Source: Prevotella sp. (GTDB lineage: Bacteria; Bacteroidota; Bacteroidia; Bacteroidales; Bacteroidaceae). From it: a stretch of DNA of 64,000 nucleotides. Below are positions 1 through 9,272 of the stretch, piece by piece. The DNA is taken from assembly GCA_017443345.1 (NCBI GenBank), contig JAFSNR010000030.1, positions 62,001-126,000 on the forward strand. Reading direction: 5' to 3'. How positions within the stretch are numbered: position 1 is the stretch's first letter; every line of letters starts with the position of its first letter. The position numbers and the translations under genes are program-made. The notes beneath the pieces were generated by a model. It ran no database searches. It had not been told where the DNA came from and worked only from the letters and a program-made list of their open reading frames with translations.

Positions 1-2961
1 CCGCTGATCGGCGTATCCGTCCTGGTGAAAGGTTCGACAACTGGTACTGTGACCGACTTTGACGGTAACTTTGCACTGGATGTTGCCCAAGGCAAGACGC
101 TGGAGGTATCCTACGTGGGATATGCCACCCAGCAGATTATCGTAAAAGGCTCTGAGATCAAGATCGTCTTGAAGGAAGACGCGATGAAACTGGATGAACT
201 GGTTGTCGTTGGATTCGGTACCCAGAAGAAAGCCAACCTGACGGGATCAGTGGCCAACGTGGACAACAAGCTGTTGGAGAACCGCCCGCTGACGAACCTG
301 TCATCAGGTCTGGCCGGTCTGCTGCCCGGCGTCTCAGTACTCCAGAACTCCGGTCAGCCCGGTATGGATATCGGTAACATCAACATCCGTGGTATCGGTA
401 CGTTCAACGAGTCAGGCCCACTGGTGATTATCGACGGCTTTGAAGGCTCGATGAACGATGTGAACCCGAACGATGTGGAGTCGATCTCCGTGCTGAAGGA
501 CGCTGCCTCGAGTGCCATCTACGGATCGAAGGCAGCCAACGGCGTTATCCTCATCACCACCAAGCGCGGTAAGAGCGGCAGGGCCACAGTGACCTATCAG
601 GGACTCGTGGGTGCCACCACTGCTACCGACTATCCTCGCTTCATGAGTTCAGACCGCATTGCTGAGGTTTGGAACAAGGTGAACCAGAGCGTAGGCGTGG
701 AAGACCGTTTCACCCAGGACGAGATCAACAAGTTCAAGAACGGTTCTGATCCTGACAACTACGCTAACACCGACTGGCAGGACCTGCTCTACAAGACCGG
801 CTTACAGACCCAGCACAACGTGACGCTTTCGGGCGGTAACGACCATGCGAAGTATCTGGCCTCGGTGGGCTATCTCTATCAGAACGGTATCGTAGCCAAC
901 TATAATAAGAATCAGGTGAGTGCACGCGTAAACGTCGACATCAACCCCTTTGACAAACTGGAAACGAGTTGGAGCATCAACTTCATGCGCCAGGACGTCA
1001 ACGAGCCTCTGCCATCATATAACCTCTCTACAAGTGGTGGCGAGGGTGCCGATGCCTTCGGTTCTTCAAACTCTGTATACCAGATCTTCCGTCAGATCAA
1101 CGTCATCAGCCCGATGGTGCCTTATAAGTATCAGGACGGCTCATACGGATCAATCTCCGACGGTAACCCCATCGCATGGGTGGAGAGCGGTGCCAAGGGT
1201 AACACCATCAAGAACAACCTGCAGGCCATCGGTAGTGCGAAGTACTATTTCTTCCCCTTCCTCTCTGTAAAGGCTGCTTTAGCTTATACACGCAACACCA
1301 ACGAGTATGCCGCCCACAACCTCCGCGTGAAGTATCACTCTGGTTCTCAGGGTACGACCGAGACGGCATTCACCAGCTCGAACTACGAGCGCACCGTGCT
1401 TGACGTGACACCTGAGTTTGTGAAAGCATTCGGTGGACACAACCTCAACGTGCTGGCAGGCTACCATGCAGAGCTCTACAAGTACCGCTACAACTACACT
1501 TATCGTACGGATATGGCCAATGACGTGCTGACCGACATCAACGCCGGTTCTTCATCGACCGCCAAGGCTGAGGGCTACACCCGCGAACTCTCCATGATCT
1601 CATGGTTCGGACGCATTGCCTACAACTACCTGGGCCGCTACCTCTTCGAGGCCAATGCCCGTTACGACGGTTCTTCACGTTTCACTGGTGACAACAAGTG
1701 GGGATTCTTCCCGTCGTTCTCCGCTGGATGGCGATTCAGCGACGAGCCTTTCTGGGGTTCTCTGCGCAACGTCATCTCCAACGCCAAGCTGCGCCTCTCC
1801 TGGGGTAAACTGGGTAACCAGGAGATAGGTTCCTACTATCCGACAGTGACGCAGATGTCGCTTGGATACGGAACGATTATCGATGGTAAATATGTGAACG
1901 GTACCGTGACCCGCAATGCTGTGAACAAGGACCTGAAGTGGGAGGCCACAAAGACCATGGGTATCGGTCTGGATGTGAACATCTGGAAACTGGCCTGTGT
2001 GTTCGACTGGTATGAGAAGACCACCACGGGTATCTTGATGACAGTGGACGTTCCTGCCGTATATGCCCTGAGCAACTACTACGACAATATCGGTAAGGTT
2101 CGCAACCGCGGTTTCGAGTTCGGCATCGAGTACAATGACCACAAGGGAGACTTCTCATGGGGTGCAGGCATCAACGGCTGCTTCAACGTGAACAAAGTGC
2201 TCAACCTGGGTGTCGACGTGAACGGCAACCCCGTGGAGTATCGCGGAGCCAGCGTAGACCAGTCGACCGTACGTAACGTAGTGGGCATGGCCATGAACCA
2301 GTACTACGGCTATGAAGTAGATGGATTCCTCAATGCCAGCGAGACCAAGTCGTATGCTGAAGGCGGCTGGGCTGACTACGAAGGCAGTGCCGTGCGCCGT
2401 GCAGGCGATCTGAAGTTCGTGGATCAGAACGGCGACGGTAAGATCAACGGCGACGACCGCGTATATCTCGGCTCGATGGATCCGAAGTTCACCTTCGGTT
2501 TCAACCTCAGCTTCCGCTGGAAGGGCCTTGATGCAGTGGCATTCTTCCAGGGCGCCCTCGGTGGCAAGCGCTACATGGGCGATGCCCTCGGCGGACTTGG
2601 CACCAGCGACACGAAGCTGAACACACTCTGGGAAGACAGCTATATCCTGAAGGGCGAGGGTGCCAAGTATCCTAACCTCGGCGTTCCCGGACAGAACTAC
2701 AGTGGCAACGGCGGTCAGAACTCCTTCTGGCTCCAGAACGCATCCTACTGCCGTCTGAAGGAGCTGCAGATCGGTTACACCATCCCGCAGAACATCACCG
2801 GCAAAATTGGTATTACCAACTGTCGTATATTCTACTCCGGACAGAACCTCCTCACCATTTCTGGCATGATCAAAGGCTTCGACCCAGAGGCCCCCTCAGG
2901 ACGTGGTAACGGATTCCCACCGACATGTGTGAACTCTATCGGTCTTAACGTTACATTCTAA
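1..2961 (+). CDS. SusC/RagA-family TonB-dependent outer-membrane receptor (5' partial)
   Basis: Outer-membrane beta-barrel that imports a glycan or peptide ligand with the SusD lipoprotein encoded next. The frame is open to base 1, so the N-terminus lies outside the window; a GTG at 25 is internal. The visible protein starts inside the carboxypeptidase-regulatory-like domain (TVTDFDGNFAL, then VSYVGYATQ), followed by the SusC signature LDELVVVGFGTQKK and a plug domain (VLKDAASSAIYGSKAANG). The rest is barrel, ending in aromatic LNVTF, the usual outer-membrane C-terminus. About 980 residues are present, close to a full SusC minus its signal peptide. The stop is 21 bp before susD. The substrate cannot be told: no glycoside hydrolase or regulator is in the visible part of the locus. 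Confidence 0.95.
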   Translation, partial: PLIGVSVLVKGSTTGTVTDFDGNFALDVAQGKTLEVSYVGYATQQIIVKGSEIKIVLKEDAMKLDELVVVGFGTQKKANLTGSVANVDNKLLENRPLTNLSSGLAGLLPGVSVLQNSGQPGMDIGNINIRGIGTFNESGPLVIIDGFEGSMNDVNPNDVESISVLKDAASSAIYGSKAANGVILITTKRGKSGRATVTYQGLVGATTATDYPRFMSSDRIAEVWNKVNQSVGVEDRFTQDEINKFKNGSDPDNYANTDWQDLLYKTGLQTQHNVTLSGGNDHAKYLASVGYLYQNGIVANYNKNQVSARVNVDINPFDKLETSWSINFMRQDVNEPLPSYNLSTSGGEGADAFGSSNSVYQIFRQINVISPMVPYKYQDGSYGSISDGNPIAWVESGAKGNTIKNNLQAIGSAKYYFFPFLSVKAALAYTRNTNEYAAHNLRVKYHSGSQGTTETAFTSSNYERTVLDVTPEFVKAFGGHNLNVLAGYHAELYKYRYNYTYRTDMANDVLTDINAGSSSTAKAEGYTRELSMISWFGRIAYNYLGRYLFEANARYDGSSRFTGDNKWGFFPSFSAGWRFSDEPFWGSLRNVISNAKLRLSWGKLGNQEIGSYYPTVTQMSLGYGTIIDGKYVNGTVTRNAVNKDLKWEATKTMGIGLDVNIWKLACVFDWYEKTTTGILMTVDVPAVYALSNYYDNIGKVRNRGFEFGIEYNDHKGDFSWGAGINGCFNVNKVLNLGVDVNGNPVEYRGASVDQSTVRNVVGMAMNQYYGYEVDGFLNASETKSYAEGGWADYEGSAVRRAGDLKFVDQNGDGKINGDDRVYLGSMDPKFTFGFNLSFRWKGLDAVAFFQGALGGKRYMGDALGGLGTSDTKLNTLWEDSYILKGEGAKYPNLGVPGQNYSGNGGQNSFWLQNASYCRLKELQIGYTIPQNITGKIGITNCRIFYSGQNLLTISGMIKGFDPEAPSGRGNGFPPTCVNSIGLNVTF

Positions 2962-2982
2962 AAACATCCTAATTGAATAGAT

Positions 2983-4704
2983 ATGAAAAAGATTATATTT
3001 GGCTTGATTGCAGCTTTGACTATCACAGTCACCAGTTGCTCGGATTTTTTGGAGCGCTCACCGCAGGATGCCCTCTCGCCTGCCACCTTCTGGCAGACTG
3101 AGAATGATGCCTACCTTGCACTCATAGGTACCTATAACGGACTGAACAACATCTATCACAACGGCCACTGGACTGGCTACAACTGCGTGATGATGGATGC
3201 TCTCTCCGACAACCTCTTCGACTACTTCTCTTGGGAAGGCTACAGCGTCATGACAACTGGCAACATCACTCCGACTAACAACGGCGTAGCCGGCAGTTGG
3301 TATCAGTTCTCAGACATTCGCGCCTGCAATGAATATCTTGAGATGGAAAACAATGTCAACTGGGCTACCTCTGGTCTGGAGGAACAGTACAAGGCTGAGG
3401 TGCGTACCATCCGCGCCCTGCTCTATCTGTACCGCTCAAACTGGTATGGTGACTTCCCACTCGTGACAAAGACACTTGACCTGGCGGAAGCTTATGCCCA
3501 GCCACGTACCTCACGTGCTGAAGTGCAGAGTTTCATCGAGAGCGAACTCAAGGCCTCGATCGACGCCTTGCCCACACGAGCCAGCGTTTTACAGGGACGT
3601 ATCTGTAAGGAGTTCGCACAGGGCCTGTTGATGCGCTACTACCTCTGGAACAGTGACTATGCCAACGCCAAGACATACGCACAGGCCATCGTGAGCGGAG
3701 GCAACCTCTCGCTGGCCGATGACTTCAAGACGATGTTCGAGGTGGGCAACCAGTATGACAAAGAGACCATCTTCGACTTCTCCTTCATCAGCAACACGGC
3801 GCGTGACCTCTACGGCAATCCGTTCGTGGCCAATGGTGCACTGGGAGGCTGGTCGTCAATCGTTCCTACCGTAGACCTGATGGACGAGTTTGAGTGTATC
3901 GACGGTAAGACCATCGAGGAGTCTGAGCTTTACGATCCTGAATACCCGTTCCTGAACCGCGACCCACGTCTGCGCGTCTCGATGGTTTATCCCGGACAGG
4001 TTTACACAGGCTATACAGATGCTCAGAGAGGCTGCTACAACTCACTGCCTGAGCAGATTGACGGCAACAACAATGCCGACTACTGGAACAATGCTGGTAA
4101 CGCCTCGAAATCAGGTCTGCAGCTGGGTAAGTACTTCCTTGCCAGCAACGTGACCTCCGACGGACTGAGCCACATGACGGTTCACTTCAAGGCCATGCGC
4201 TATGCCGAGGTGCTGCTGACGCTCGCTGAGTGTAATATCGAGTTGGGCGACCTCGCCGAGGGTGCTAAATATTTAAATATGGTACGCGCGAGAGCCGGCA
4301 TGCCTGATGTAGCTGTCAGCGACCAGGAGACCATGCGTGCACAGGTTCGCCGCGAGCGTCGTGTAGAGCTCGCCGGTGAGGGCCTGCGCCGTGAGGACAT
4401 GGTTCGCTGGCAGGTTGACAGCAACGGCAAGTGGGTAGCTTCCGGCGGTACGCCCTACATTGTTTGGAAATTCCAGAATGACTTCTGCATCGAGCACCTC
4501 GACGGTGACGTGGAGAACCGCAAGGATGCGAACGGTGACTGGGTGGCTCACGTGACAGGCCGCACCGGTGGCGAGTTCGGCGCTCCGAAGACCGCTTTCG
4601 CCCGCGAGAACTTCGCTACGTTCTCCAGCAAGAACATCTTCTGGCCTATCAGTCAGAGCACCATTGACGTTAACCCAGCTATCAAACAGACAACGGGGTA
4701 CTAA
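2983..4704 (+). CDS. SusD/RagB-family nutrient-binding outer-membrane lipoprotein
   Basis: Surface lipoprotein that forms the lid of the SusC channel and binds the ligand. 573 aa. The signal peptide ends in a lipobox at TVTSC (Cys19), followed by SDFLERSPQD, typical of SusD N-termini. Helical TPR-like segments include RYAEVLLTLAECNIELGD. The conserved C-terminal SusD signature is present as RRERRVELAGEGLRREDMVRW-like residues at about 450-470. It starts 21 bp after the SusC stop and is clearly co-transcribed. The start is the first ATG giving a signal peptide. Substrate unknown. Confidence 0.95.
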   Translation: MKKIIFGLIAALTITVTSCSDFLERSPQDALSPATFWQTENDAYLALIGTYNGLNNIYHNGHWTGYNCVMMDALSDNLFDYFSWEGYSVMTTGNITPTNNGVAGSWYQFSDIRACNEYLEMENNVNWATSGLEEQYKAEVRTIRALLYLYRSNWYGDFPLVTKTLDLAEAYAQPRTSRAEVQSFIESELKASIDALPTRASVLQGRICKEFAQGLLMRYYLWNSDYANAKTYAQAIVSGGNLSLADDFKTMFEVGNQYDKETIFDFSFISNTARDLYGNPFVANGALGGWSSIVPTVDLMDEFECIDGKTIEESELYDPEYPFLNRDPRLRVSMVYPGQVYTGYTDAQRGCYNSLPEQIDGNNNADYWNNAGNASKSGLQLGKYFLASNVTSDGLSHMTVHFKAMRYAEVLLTLAECNIELGDLAEGAKYLNMVRARAGMPDVAVSDQETMRAQVRRERRVELAGEGLRREDMVRWQVDSNGKWVASGGTPYIVWKFQNDFCIEHLDGDVENRKDANGDWVAHVTGRTGGEFGAPKTAFARENFATFSSKNIFWPISQSTIDVNPAIKQTTGY

Positions 4705-4707
4705 AAG

Positions 4708-6633
4708 GTGAAAAGTGAAAAAGTGAAAACTGAAAAAGTGAAAACTGAATCAACAAAGGTTCCGCCCAGCATGCCCGTTGGGCGGAACTTCCTTTTCACC
4801 ATCCTAGGACTCTCTGTGGCAATGCTGATTCTCTTAGGCATTCATCTACAGCAGACTCAAGAGTATCTCTTTTTCTTCCGTGAGACGTTGATGGTGTTCT
4901 ATTACGATGTTAGTACCATAACAGAACGTTATCTCGGAATTGGTGGTCCCTGCCTGTTGTTGACACACTGGTTGACCCAGTTCTTCATTCTGAAATACGC
5001 AGGTGCCATCATAACAGCAATTCTTGGCACATTCTCAGCATTGCTGCTCTGGGCAAGTATGCCATCCCACAGGAAGGCAATAGCACTCCTGCCTCTATGC
5101 ATCCTGCCTTTTATTTTCCAATGCCATGCCCTCTTTGACATCTACTACAACTATCAGGGCGTCGTGGCTTACTTCCTGTTCACACTCTTTGCCTACATCT
5201 ACAGGCTGACGGCTGACAGGACAGGAAAACCCAATCTGAAAATCACATGGGCAGTGCTGCTGGCCATACTGCTCTACTACGTAGCAGGAGCCGTAGCATT
5301 CCTATTCACTATATATATCTTCATCATCGAACTCATCAGCAAGCCACGACAAAGCTGGCGTTTCCTCGTGCCTGTGGGATTAATTCTCATGCTGAGTTTT
5401 TACCTCATCGCCTGGGGGATAGTGCCCCGATGGCGCGATGCCATATCAAATGCAGCCTACTACGAACCAATCCTCGAAGCCACAAACTTCTTCTACACCT
5501 CGTGGATCGTTGTGGGTATTCTACCCTTAATTGTACCCCTGGCAGCCAGTATGCAAGCGAAAATCAGACCTGTGGTAACTGCTCTTTGCGCCTTTGTGCT
5601 ACTCGCAGCTGTCAGCGTTTTCTCCAACTGGTCGGCAGAACGTAACCAGCAGAAGATGTATCCGATGATTGCGATGGATTATTACATCAACCAGCACGAC
5701 TGGGAAGGGCTACTCCGGCTTCCCTACACACAGTCGAGCAATTTCATCCTGATGAACCGCGTAAACCTCGCCCTATCCCACTCCGGGCACTTCCTCGACG
5801 ACTTCTTCCACTATCCACAAATAGCACCCTACAGTATCCTGACGGAGCTAAAAGAACTTGCCCTCGATGTAGAGATCAATACAACTTTGAGTGAACTCTT
5901 CTGGCAGATGGATAATATCGCATCAGCCGATGAGAAAGCATTCAACAGCTACGAGGGGCTGCGCTACGGTTCGCCCACAAACCTACAGATGCTCGTGAGA
6001 ACCAGTCTCGTCTTCGGACGCTATCAACAAGCAGAGAAATACATCAAACTATTGGAGAAAACCCTCTTCTACAAGGACTGGGCAAGCAAGCAACGCCGTT
6101 TCCTGTATAATGATCAGGCGGTAGAGGCTGACCCTGAATACGGCAGCAAACGACTTAGCCTGCCTGAAAGCACACGGGAATTTATACAGGCCCGAGGACC
6201 GTACTACGACCTCCTGCTTACCATCCGCACAAACCCAAAGGCCATAGCCGCCAGAGACTATGCCATCGGCTATCTGCTCCTGGCCAATGACATTCCGCAT
6301 ATCAACAGCTTCATCGAGGAGTTCTACGGCACTGAGATCATGCCTAAGATGCCCCTCCGACTACAAGAAGCAGCCGTAGCTGCGAATGAGAAAGATCTCG
6401 ACTGGTGCCGTCAGCATGGTGTTGACGAGAAAGTCATCGACGACTATATGTTGTTGCGTGCCACCCTTCTGCAACAGCCAGCACAGGCAGGCGGCAGTCC
6501 TGAAGCACTGATGAAGTGGAGATACACATATTGGTACTATCTGCTGGTGACATCACCGAACATGGCCAAGATGCGTGAAGCCTTGCAACGCCGACAGCAA
6601 CAGCAGAACGCCCAGCAGATGTCTGCACACTAA
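4708..6633 (+). CDS. DUF6057-type polytopic membrane protein
   Basis: 641 aa. The N-terminal half (about residues 25-320) has 8-9 hydrophobic segments; the C-terminal half is soluble, helix-rich and TPR-like (FNSYEGLRYG, VRTSLVFGRYQQAEKYIKLLE). This architecture matches the Bacteroidales DUF6057 family, whose function is not known to me. It begins 3 bp after the SusD stop and 14 bp before the next gene, so it is part of the SusCD operon. The first ~15 codons (KSEKVKTEKVKTES) are encoded by an AAAGTGAAAA-type tandem repeat of the kind that also sits in nearby intergenic spacers, so the true start could be further downstream, near MPVGRNFLF. The family call is from remembered pattern, not a search. 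Confidence 0.6.
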   Translation: MKSEKVKTEKVKTESTKVPPSMPVGRNFLFTILGLSVAMLILLGIHLQQTQEYLFFFRETLMVFYYDVSTITERYLGIGGPCLLLTHWLTQFFILKYAGAIITAILGTFSALLLWASMPSHRKAIALLPLCILPFIFQCHALFDIYYNYQGVVAYFLFTLFAYIYRLTADRTGKPNLKITWAVLLAILLYYVAGAVAFLFTIYIFIIELISKPRQSWRFLVPVGLILMLSFYLIAWGIVPRWRDAISNAAYYEPILEATNFFYTSWIVVGILPLIVPLAASMQAKIRPVVTALCAFVLLAAVSVFSNWSAERNQQKMYPMIAMDYYINQHDWEGLLRLPYTQSSNFILMNRVNLALSHSGHFLDDFFHYPQIAPYSILTELKELALDVEINTTLSELFWQMDNIASADEKAFNSYEGLRYGSPTNLQMLVRTSLVFGRYQQAEKYIKLLEKTLFYKDWASKQRRFLYNDQAVEADPEYGSKRLSLPESTREFIQARGPYYDLLLTIRTNPKAIAARDYAIGYLLLANDIPHINSFIEEFYGTEIMPKMPLRLQEAAVAANEKDLDWCRQHGVDEKVIDDYMLLRATLLQQPAQAGGSPEALMKWRYTYWYYLLVTSPNMAKMREALQRRQQQQNAQQMSAH

Positions 6634-6647
6634 ACCCCAGCAAGAGT

Positions 6648-8087
6648 ATGAAAAGAATAATATACACGACATGGATCATAGCCACCCTGCTGATTTCCTG
6701 CAGCCGTAACGTGGAACCCGACAGGCAGACAGACACACAGCCCGACATATTCCCCGACTATGTGGATGTCACCATCCCTTGCAATATCGCCCCAATGAAC
6801 TTTCAGCTGAACGGAGCCGACAGCATCGATACACAACTGATCATCGCCGGAGGGGGAACAACGATCCAGGTGGAGGGCGAGAAGGGTGACTTCGACATTC
6901 CCCTGAAGAAATGGAGAAAGCTGCTCGACGAGCAGAAAGGCAAGGATATAAGTTTCACTGTATGTCGGAAGGACAGGGATGAGTGGGTGGCCTACAAGCC
7001 ATTCACAATGCACGTCGCGGCTGACTCCATTGATCCGTGGATTGCCTACCGCCTCATTCCCCCTGGCTACGGCATATGGAATGCCATGGGTATTTACCAG
7101 CGATGTCTGGAGGACTTCACAGAAAAAGACATTATGGAAAACCGGCTGACAGAGTATAATTGCATGAACTGCCACTGTTTTCAGAACGGCAATCCTAAAA
7201 AGATGTCTCTCCATATCCGTGGCAGGCATGGTGGCTCTGTGCTCTGCGAGGGATCGTCTGTAAGCAAAATCACCCCAAAGATGCCTGAAGGCCTGAGAGG
7301 TATCGCTTACCCGAACTGGCATCCCACACACGACCTCATTGCCTTCGCCTCCGACCAGGTGGCACAGTCGTTTTACGCCAACCACCGAAACCGTATTGAG
7401 GTCTACGACACCCGCTCGGATGTTGTGGTATACGATACGAAGACGGGCGTCGCCCATACAGCGCCTTGCATGTCGGATGCGGGTGTATGGGAAACTTTCC
7501 CTGCCTTCTCTGCCGACGGCAGGTCGATCTACTGGATGGCAGCAGATACAGTAGCCACGCCCTATCCCATCCATTACAACGGGGCCCACTTCAGCATCGT
7601 GCGCACAGACTTCAATCCTGACGACTGTACCTTCGGCGAGGCTCCAGACACGTTGCTGAACGCAGGCAACGACGCCAGTTTTGCTTATCCCAGAGAATCG
7701 CCCGACGGCCGCTGGATGGTGTACAACAAATACGACTATGGTTACTTCCCCCTGAATCACAAAGAGGGCGACCTGTACATCAGGGATATGAATACGGGCG
7801 AAAGCCGTCCCTTGACGGCGGCTAACAGCGATGATGCGGAGGGATATCATACCTGGAGCCGCAACAGCCGATGGCTCGTCTACTCAAGCCGGAGGATGGA
7901 CGGGCTCTTCGTGCGTGCCTATTTCACATACATCGATACCGACGGCAACTGCACCAAGCCCTTTGTCATGCCCCAGCGACATCCAAGACACTTTTACGAC
8001 AACCAATTCAATTCGTACAATATCCCGGAGCTGATCACCGGCGAGGTCAAGGTAAATGCCCACGAGATAGCCAAAACCGTCTGGTGA
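6648..8087 (+). CDS. TolB-like beta-propeller lipoprotein with a CxxCH motif
   Basis: 479 aa. The lipoprotein signal has its lipobox at LLISC (Cys18). From about residue 215 there are at least four PD40/TolB-type repeats (PNWHPTHDLIAF, FPAFSADGRSIYW, YPRESPDGRWMVY, YHTWSRNSRWLVY), which suggests a beta-propeller. Between the N-terminal domain and the propeller lies C172-M-N-C175-H176, which fits a c-type haem attachment site, in a Cys-rich stretch ending CHCF. It follows the DUF6057 gene by 14 bp. The role is unknown: either an electron-transfer or sensor lipoprotein, or a surface protein accompanying the Sus pair. A long open frame antisense to this gene is taken as a shadow. Confidence 0.7.
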   Translation: MKRIIYTTWIIATLLISCSRNVEPDRQTDTQPDIFPDYVDVTIPCNIAPMNFQLNGADSIDTQLIIAGGGTTIQVEGEKGDFDIPLKKWRKLLDEQKGKDISFTVCRKDRDEWVAYKPFTMHVAADSIDPWIAYRLIPPGYGIWNAMGIYQRCLEDFTEKDIMENRLTEYNCMNCHCFQNGNPKKMSLHIRGRHGGSVLCEGSSVSKITPKMPEGLRGIAYPNWHPTHDLIAFASDQVAQSFYANHRNRIEVYDTRSDVVVYDTKTGVAHTAPCMSDAGVWETFPAFSADGRSIYWMAADTVATPYPIHYNGAHFSIVRTDFNPDDCTFGEAPDTLLNAGNDASFAYPRESPDGRWMVYNKYDYGYFPLNHKEGDLYIRDMNTGESRPLTAANSDDAEGYHTWSRNSRWLVYSSRRMDGLFVRAYFTYIDTDGNCTKPFVMPQRHPRHFYDNQFNSYNIPELITGEVKVNAHEIAKTVW

Positions 8088-8131
8088 GAAGTTTTTTTAT
8101 ACCAAGACGCAATTATTCGAGGAAAAATCCG

Positions 8132-8139
8132 TATCTTTG
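8132..8139 (+). promoter_or_regulatory. Bacteroidetes -7 box upstream of the DUF59 gene
   Basis: TATCTTTG matches the TAnnTTTG consensus and sits 8 bp before the ATG at 8148. The leader would be almost absent, so the ATG at 8148, or the in-frame ATG at 8169 (MIEERIVDVLK), is used. Confidence 0.7.
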
Positions 8140-8147
8140 CAGCGAAT

Positions 8148-8468
8148 ATGACACAAGAAGAGAAAACAATGATAGAAGAACGGATCGTGGATGTGCTGAA
8201 GACTGTCTACGACCCGGAGATTCCCGTCAACATCTACGACCTGGGAATGATCTATAAGATTGACGTGCAGGAAGACTATTCTGTGGAGTTAGAGATGACT
8301 TTTACAGCACCTAATTGTCCCGCTGCAGACTATATCATCGAAGACGTGAGGACCAAGGTCGAGAGCGTCGAAGGCGTAAAATCCTCAAACGTGAATTTAG
8401 TCTTCGAGCCAGCCTGGGATCAGAGCATGATGAGTGAAGAAGCGAGAGTCGAACTTGGGTTCGATTAG
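8148..8468 (+). CDS. MIP18/DUF59-family iron-sulfur cluster assembly factor (SufT-like)
   Basis: 106 aa, a single MIP18 (DUF59) domain. The motifs are DPEIPVNIYDLGMIYKI near the N-terminus, MTFTAPNCPAADYI with the conserved Cys, and VNLVFEPAWDQSMMSEEAR near the end. Proteins of this family help load Fe-S clusters onto apoproteins. It has its own TATCTTTG promoter immediately upstream. The spacer to lpxH (23 bp) carries another copy of the GTGAAAAGTGAAGAG repeat. An internal ATG at 8169 is an alternative start because the promoter is so close. Confidence 0.9.
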   Translation: MTQEEKTMIEERIVDVLKTVYDPEIPVNIYDLGMIYKIDVQEDYSVELEMTFTAPNCPAADYIIEDVRTKVESVEGVKSSNVNLVFEPAWDQSMMSEEARVELGFD

Positions 8469-8491
8469 TGAAAAGTGAAGAGTGAAGAATC

Positions 8492-9256
8492 ATGAAACCC
8501 GTCTACTTCCTCTCCGATGCCCATCTCGGCTCCTTGGCTATTCCGCATGGCAGAATGCAAGAGCGACGACTGGTCCGTTTCCTTGACAGCATCAAGGAGA
8601 AGGCCGGAGCTATCTACCTTTTAGGCGACATGTTCGATTTCTGGTACGAATACAAATACGTAGTTCCCAAAGGCTATACGCGTTTCCTTGGCAAACTCTC
8701 AGAGCTAACAGACATGGGTGTTGAGATACACTACTTTACAGGCAATCACGACATCTGGGCCTATGAATATTTGGAGAAAGAGTGTGGCGTCATTCTCCAT
8801 AAAAAGCCAGAGACTACAGAGATATACGGAAAGATGTTCTTTCTCGCCCATGGTGATGGCCTGGGTGATCCTGATAAGAGTTTCAAACTCATCAAGAGTA
8901 TTTTCCACAACAAGGTTTGCCAATGGGCGTTTTCAGGTCTGCACCCACGTTGGGGCATGTGGTTCGGACTCAATTGGGCCAAGCATAGTCGTATGAAACG
9001 TCCCAATGGAGAGGAACCAGCATATATGGGTGAGAACCGCGAGCATCTGGTACTCTTTACCAAGAAGTACATCCAGTATCATTCCAATGTCGACTATTTC
9101 ATCTATGGGCACCGCCACATTGAGGTCGACCTTCAGTTGACGAAAAAAGCACGTATGATCATCCTTGGCGACTGGATTACCCATTTTACATACGTTACCT
9201 GGGACGGCAATCGACTTCTCTTGTCACAATACATCGAAGGTGAAAGCCGACCATAA
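8492..9256 (+). CDS. lpxH: UDP-2,3-diacylglucosamine pyrophosphatase
   Basis: Cytoplasmic, membrane-associated enzyme of lipid A synthesis that hydrolyses UDP-2,3-diacylglucosamine to lipid X and UMP. 254 aa. It carries the calcineurin-like metallophosphoesterase set: SDAHLG, LGDMFDFW, TGNHD, LAHGDGLG and YGHRHIE, which supply the di-metal ligands. Its length and motif order match Bacteroidetes LpxH. It follows the DUF59 gene by 23 bp and precedes the sugar kinase by 16 bp. Confidence 0.9.
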   Translation: MKPVYFLSDAHLGSLAIPHGRMQERRLVRFLDSIKEKAGAIYLLGDMFDFWYEYKYVVPKGYTRFLGKLSELTDMGVEIHYFTGNHDIWAYEYLEKECGVILHKKPETTEIYGKMFFLAHGDGLGDPDKSFKLIKSIFHNKVCQWAFSGLHPRWGMWFGLNWAKHSRMKRPNGEEPAYMGENREHLVLFTKKYIQYHSNVDYFIYGHRHIEVDLQLTKKARMIILGDWITHFTYVTWDGNRLLLSQYIEGESRP

Positions 9257-9272
9257 TAAGAAACAAAAAAGT

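Noticed and set aside
6630-7850. 406-codon open frame antisense to the TolB-like lipoprotein gene
   Set aside because: The plus-strand protein has a signal, lipobox and propeller repeats; the antisense translation shows no motif and is explained by codon bias.
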